A DNA stretch of 11,773 nucleotides, taken from an uncultured Roseateles sp. (GTDB lineage: Bacteria; Pseudomonadota; Gammaproteobacteria; Burkholderiales; Burkholderiaceae). The DNA is taken from assembly GCA_946480605.1 (NCBI GenBank), contig CAMLKW010000138.1:1-11773 (forward strand), written 5' to 3'. Positions 8,032 through 11,773 of the stretch are shown here, piece after piece. The position numbers and the translations under genes were made by a program. How positions within the stretch are numbered: position 1 is the first letter of the stretch; each line of letters begins with the position of its first letter. The notes beneath the pieces were generated by a model that saw only the letters and a program-made list of their open reading frames with translations, had not been told where the DNA came from and did not search any database.

Positions 8032-9654
8032 TCACAGCACCACCACTTCGTCACTGAAGCCATCTGCGCTTCGCACCCCTGCGCAAAGCACCGAGTAAAT
8101 GCTGCAATCCAGGATCGACTTGCGCATTTGCAGCCAGTTGGCGAACTCGGACGATATGCGGGCGTCGCCGTCGGAAATCATCAGGACGTCGGCCTTCAGG
8201 TACTTGTTGTGCTCGCCGATGATGTCGAGCGCATGCCGGAGCGGCGTCTCGAAATCCGTGCCGCCTCCAAAGTCCTGCCGGAGAAACTTCAGCAGGCCCG
8301 CAGAGTCGCTTGCGTCTGTCATCGAAAACTCGCGAATCTCGCCGCTGGCACCAAACAGCAGCACATGCAGCGAGCGATTCTCAGTCTTCAGCATGTTTGC
8401 AATCGCGAGCAGCAAGGCCTTGCCCTTGAGGATGGGGCCGCCTTTCATGCTGCCCGAAGTGTCCAGGCAGGCCACCACGGGGCCTGTGCGCATGCGATGG
8501 AGCTCATCCTCGTCGCCAGTGGTTGAGGTCACGCCCTGCAGTTCGTAGGACTGCAATCCGTTTTCGAGCAGGCGGGCGAAGAACAGGGTTTCCAGCGTTT
8601 CGTTTTCCAGATTCAGCAGTTCGCTGGGTAATGCGCGCATCAGGTCGGCGCTGCGGTGGATGCCATGCACTTCGCTATTGCCGGCCTGAGGAATCTTGGC
8701 GCGCTTCTTCTTTTCCGCCGAGATGTGGTTGCGGCCCAATTGGCGGCTCAACTCCTTGATTTGCCTGCCGTCCTGGAGGATCTGGGCCAGCGCTGCCAGT
8801 TCCGCCTTGCCGGTCTGCAAATCGCCGTAGGTGAAACCTGCGTTCGGGCAATGGCTCAGGAAATCCTTGGCCGCCTCGTAGGTCTCGACAATGGCCGCCA
8901 TGGCCAGGCGGTGGCGGGCCAGATGCTGCAGGATGGCGGGGGGCAGGTTCTCGTCGCCGACCTCCGCTTCATAGGCCAGCGTGTCGGCGAGTTCTGCGTA
9001 GACCCGCGCCATGTTGTCGTCGTTCAGCGGGATGTTCTTGAAGTGGTCGGTCAGCGCCTGCCAGTCGGGCTCCGGCATGGATTCGCTGGGCTCCCCGTGC
9101 TGGGCCTGCCAGTCCCAGAGCCGCCATTTGGTGGCGCCGAGTTTCTTGCGCGCGGCGAATTTCAGCGCCAAGAGGGTGGGTTCCCAAGTGGTGGGGACGT
9201 CGATCGACTCCGCCAGCGACGCTTGAAATTCGAGCCCGGAGGTTTCAACACAGCGGGTGGAGAACTGGTGGCAGTTCTTGATCACTAGGCCATAGAACGC
9301 TCGCTCTCCGACCTCGCTGGAGGCGGCATGCGCAACCCGTCGATGCCCTACCGCGCCGGCCCCGTCACAAGAGACGTAGATCAATTTGCGGTTCGGCTTG
9401 CTCCTGGAGGTGAAGTCCGCAGGTCCGCTGCGCCGCACGGTGCTTTCGGCCTTGAGCAAGCTGTCGACGACGATGTTGGAGATCTCTCCGTCATCGATGT
9501 GGATGCCGGAGTGCTCGACGGCGCCCAGCAGATCGCAATACACGACGCTACCGGCCACGGGGGTGACCTTGTCGCGAAGGTGGCTGTCGATGAAATACCG
9601 CATGTGCCGCAGGCCGGCGACGATATTGGCAACTCCGAGAACGACAGGCAGCAT
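8032..9654 (-). CDS. ViaA-like VWA-domain protein with N-terminal LRAT/NlpC-P60-like domain
   Basis: A 540-residue protein combining two modules. Residues about 34-140 look like an LRAT/H-rev107-type (permuted NlpC/P60) domain: GSVVYC, EHSGIHIDDGEI with candidate catalytic His48, and IKNCHQFSTRCV with candidate nucleophile Cys128. Residues about 150-385 are a helical middle region resembling the ViaA spacer, including a basic EKKKRAK patch. Residues about 391-540 are a VWA domain with a complete MIDAS: DTSGS (398-402), Thr466 in FGGGTD and Asp495 in ISDGD. GPVVACLDTSGSM and FLRQDFGGGTD closely resemble E. coli ViaA, the partner of RavA. The start is six bases after the ATPase stop with no clear ribosome binding site, suggesting coupling; ATG 9603 is an alternative start. 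The LRAT call is from motif pattern only. I do not know its substrate. Confidence 0.8.
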   Translation of the reverse strand: MLPVVLGVANIVAGLRHMRYFIDSHLRDKVTPVAGSVVYCDLLGAVEHSGIHIDDGEISNIVVDSLLKAESTVRRSGPADFTSRSKPNRKLIYVSCDGAGAVGHRRVAHAASSEVGERAFYGLVIKNCHQFSTRCVETSGLEFQASLAESIDVPTTWEPTLLALKFAARKKLGATKWRLWDWQAQHGEPSESMPEPDWQALTDHFKNIPLNDDNMARVYAELADTLAYEAEVGDENLPPAILQHLARHRLAMAAIVETYEAAKDFLSHCPNAGFTYGDLQTGKAELAALAQILQDGRQIKELSRQLGRNHISAEKKKRAKIPQAGNSEVHGIHRSADLMRALPSELLNLENETLETLFFARLLENGLQSYELQGVTSTTGDEDELHRMRTGPVVACLDTSGSMKGGPILKGKALLLAIANMLKTENRSLHVLLFGASGEIREFSMTDASDSAGLLKFLRQDFGGGTDFETPLRHALDIIGEHNKYLKADVLMISDGDARISSEFANWLQMRKSILDCSIYSVLCAGVRSADGFSDEVVVL

Positions 9655-9660
9655 CGTCGG

Positions 9661-11751
9661 TCAGAGCCAGATATTGGCGCGGCACTGCTGCTCCAGCAGG
9701 TCTTCGCACGGCCCGGATGAATCGGCCGGCGGGCCTGCCATGAAGCTCGCGGCCACGCCCACCGTGCGCAGCGCGGGCCGGTGGCTCTCGGCATCCCAGC
9801 GCCAGACGTCCTGGAAATTCCAGTTCAGGGCGTTCTCGAAATAGCGCTGCGCCATTAACGCAGCCGCGATGGTTTTGCCGTCTTCTCCCTCGGCAGAAGA
9901 CTTGCCGGGATGGCCGTCGAGGGCAACGTTGTTGACCAGTTTGGCATCCGCCTTGATGTCGAAGGCGATTCGCCGGCCCAGTGTCGCGTGACGGCCAAGC
10001 GCGAGATGGCTCAAGGCGCAATCCTTGATGCTGGCTTTCTCGACCCTGTGTGCGATGCCGCTTAGTTTGATTTCGTAGTTGCTGCCGCTGCTGATCGACC
10101 CGGTGACGACGCAGCGTTCGCAGCTGCCGCCGCGCAATGCGCTGGTGACGCCACCGACTTCCAGGTTCCTGTCGCTCTTGAAGGTGTAATTCAACTCGAC
10201 CAAGCAGTCCGCGATGTTGCAGTTGATGGCCTGCTCCGAGATCAATGGCCACCCCGTTTGGCACTGGGAAATCACGCAGTTTTCTGCGGAATGGGCGATC
10301 GATAGTTTGGCCAGACAAGATGTCAGCTTGCAATCGACCGCCTTGGCCGAGATGAGGTGGCTGTCCGATTCGCAAGCATGAATCGTGGATTTGCCAGCCA
10401 TGGCCAGGAGCGGCACATTGCTCGCGCATTGCTCGATGCTGCAGCCATGTGCAGCGCTGGCCAGGGAGAAATTCTCCAGATTCACGCCGAAGATCCGCGA
10501 GCCCGGCTGCACCTCCTTGAAGAGAAATGAGCCCGTTGCGGGCTTGCGGTCCGGGCCTGTGATGGTGTGGCCGCCGCCGTCGAAATGGCCCTTGAAGACG
10601 ATGTCATGCAAGTGGGTCAGTTCGGCACAGCTGATGTCGGCGACCTGACGGAAGTGATGGCCGCGCTGGCCGACGTCGGGAAGGTCGAGATGCAGCAAGT
10701 CTTCCATCGTCGCGATCAGCAGCGGATCCGACGCGGTGCCGCTGCCTTTGAACCCTCCAATGACGGTGCCCGTCTGGCCGCGTGCCGGCATGGGCAAGGG
10801 CGAAGACCGCTCTGAAAGCTCGACGGGCTTGCGAGGCACGGCATGGCTGAACCGCCGCAGCGTGGTGACGATGATCTCCCGGACCTTGCTGATGTTGTCG
10901 GGGTGGCTCCACAGGCAGTCCTTCAGCAGCAGGACATCGGACAGGTCGACCTCCTTGCGGCCGTTGCTGGCGGCGGCAATGCGCAGCAGCTTGACGACCT
11001 TCTTCAGCCGGCGGTCGGACAGCGTCTCGCGGGGGTCTTCCTTGAAGACTTCCCGATGTCTGCGCCAGACCGTCTGCACGGCCTCGGCGACGTCGGGCGG
11101 CAAGCTGACTTCGCCGGCATCCCTGCGCAGAGCGTCAATGCCTTCGGAGCTGATGCGACAGCCATCGGGCAAGGGGGGCTCGTCGGCGTGGGTGAACAGC
11201 AGCGGGAGTTGATCCAAGCCGACATAGTCGACAAAGCTTCGCACGAGGAAGCGGTCATACAGCGCGCTGAGTTCCTCCTGGCCGGTGGGCAGTTCGTTGG
11301 ATGCGGCGACCAGCCCCAGCAGCGGCACGTCTTCTGCACGGGCGCCGTTGTGATACTTGCGCTCATTGAGGATGGTCAGCAGCGCGTTGAGGATGGACGA
11401 GCTTGCCTTGAAGATTTCATCCAGGAAGGCCACGCGCACGCTGGGAAGGTAGCCGGACGTGTTGCGCACGAAGCGGTCTGCCTTCAATTCGGCGATCGAC
11501 AGTGGGCCGAAGAGTTCTTCCGGCGTGGAGAACTTGGTCAGCAGGTATTCGAAGTAGTCGGCATGCAGCGCATCCTTGCTCAAGGCCTTTGCAATCCTGC
11601 GAGCGACCAGGCTCTTTGCCGTGCCTGGCGGCCCGATCAGAACGATGTTCTCGCCAGCCAGGATGGTGAGCAAAGCGGCCTTCGTGGCAGCTTCGCGGTC
11701 TACGAGACCTTGGTTGAGGTGTTGCAGCAGGTTCAGGATCTTTTCGCGCAT
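9661..11751 (-). CDS. RavA-like MoxR AAA+ ATPase with C-terminal GLUG/adhesin-type beta-helix
   Basis: A 696-residue fusion. Residues 1-305 are a MoxR-class AAA+ ATPase very close in pattern to E. coli RavA: Walker A GPPGTAKS (40-47), FSTPEELFGPLSI (74-86), Walker B VAFLDEI (107-113), sensor 1 VAASN (148-152), arginine-finger region LYDRFLVR (164-171), sensor 2 region LSDRRLKK (244-251) and LLLKDCLW (274-281). After a Pro/Gly-rich linker (about 306-334) comes a non-RavA region: GFKGSGTASDPLLI (333-346), HFDGGGHTITG (389-399), then coils with a (C/S)xIxxC ladder. It closes with WNFQDVWRWD (644-653) and RPALR. These are hallmarks of GLUG/adhesin repeat proteins. RavA's triple-helical and LARA parts are absent. 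No signal peptide is visible, so it is likely cytoplasmic. The start has no clear ribosome binding site, and only 22 bases lie upstream in the window. Confidence 0.85.
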   Translation of the reverse strand: MREKILNLLQHLNQGLVDREAATKAALLTILAGENIVLIGPPGTAKSLVARRIAKALSKDALHADYFEYLLTKFSTPEELFGPLSIAELKADRFVRNTSGYLPSVRVAFLDEIFKASSSILNALLTILNERKYHNGARAEDVPLLGLVAASNELPTGQEELSALYDRFLVRSFVDYVGLDQLPLLFTHADEPPLPDGCRISSEGIDALRRDAGEVSLPPDVAEAVQTVWRRHREVFKEDPRETLSDRRLKKVVKLLRIAAASNGRKEVDLSDVLLLKDCLWSHPDNISKVREIIVTTLRRFSHAVPRKPVELSERSSPLPMPARGQTGTVIGGFKGSGTASDPLLIATMEDLLHLDLPDVGQRGHHFRQVADISCAELTHLHDIVFKGHFDGGGHTITGPDRKPATGSFLFKEVQPGSRIFGVNLENFSLASAAHGCSIEQCASNVPLLAMAGKSTIHACESDSHLISAKAVDCKLTSCLAKLSIAHSAENCVISQCQTGWPLISEQAINCNIADCLVELNYTFKSDRNLEVGGVTSALRGGSCERCVVTGSISSGSNYEIKLSGIAHRVEKASIKDCALSHLALGRHATLGRRIAFDIKADAKLVNNVALDGHPGKSSAEGEDGKTIAAALMAQRYFENALNWNFQDVWRWDAESHRPALRTVGVAASFMAGPPADSSGPCEDLLEQQCRANIWL
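9961..10443 (-). repeat. Coding region of the beta-helix coils with the Cys ladder
   Basis: Residues about 437-597 of the ATPase fusion. Five successive segments carry (C/S)xIxxC-like hexads (CSIEQC, STIHAC, CKLTSC, CVISQC, CNIADC) starting at residues 437, 455, 474, 492 and 511. The period alternates 18 and 19 residues, as expected for the rungs of a right-handed beta-helix. Later degenerate rungs include the segment around CERC (544-547) and ASIKDC (573-578). This is protein-level repetition; the DNA itself is not a strong repeat. Confidence 0.6.
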
Positions 11752-11773
11752 CGTGTATTGGCTTCGTTTGTGC

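Noticed and set aside
9548..10429. 293-codon minus-strand frame overlapping the ATPase fusion's 3' end and the VWA gene's 5' end
   Set aside because: A different frame from both real genes, with Arg/Gln/Gly-rich shadow composition and no motifs.
1..11773. CRISPR arrays, rRNA or tRNA genes
   Set aside because: No direct-repeat arrays, cloverleaf-like segments or rRNA signatures were seen on reading the window.

Overview
The window is high-GC DNA from a proteobacterium, most likely a betaproteobacterium of the order Burkholderiales (Roseateles/Rubrivivax-like). That guess rests on the GC-rich third codon positions, the gene order and the protein style; no taxonomic marker is present. The left two thirds is a histidine-utilisation (hut) locus. 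The right third is a less GC-rich two-gene AAA+/VWA module that looks acquired.

From 1 to about 5380 the hut genes are arranged divergently around a short control region. The start of hutU (urocanate hydratase) runs off the left edge on the minus strand. The plus strand carries hutC (GntR/UTRA repressor), hutD, hutI (imidazolonepropionase), hutG (N-formylglutamate deformylase) and hutF (formimidoylglutamate deiminase). Having hutF with this type of hutG implies the five-step route: histidine, urocanate, imidazolonepropionate, N-formimino-Glu, N-formyl-Glu, Glu plus formate. hutH is not in view. A near-perfect TTGTCTATACAA palindrome lies between the -35 and -10 of a good hutU promoter and is the likely HutC operator. 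Between hutD and hutI sits a 194-bp element with perfect 18-bp terminal inverted repeats (1838-2031). It occupies exactly the place where the hutI start should be, so hutI now appears to start inside the element.

From 5424 to 7986, a methyl-accepting chemotaxis protein follows hutF by 43 bp on the same strand. It meets, tail to tail with an 8-bp overlap, a minus-strand asparaginase of the PF06089 (Rhizobium-type) family.

From 8032 to 11751, a minus-strand pair resembles RavA-ViaA but has unusual fusions. The RavA-like MoxR AAA+ ATPase has its C-terminal half replaced by a GLUG/adhesin-type beta-helix with a regular Cys ladder. The ViaA-like VWA protein carries an N-terminal LRAT/NlpC-P60-like (His/Asn-Cys) domain. 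This module is the strongest candidate for a poorly described system, possibly a MoxR-VWA stress or conflict device. The domain fusions can be read from the sequence; the biological role is inference.
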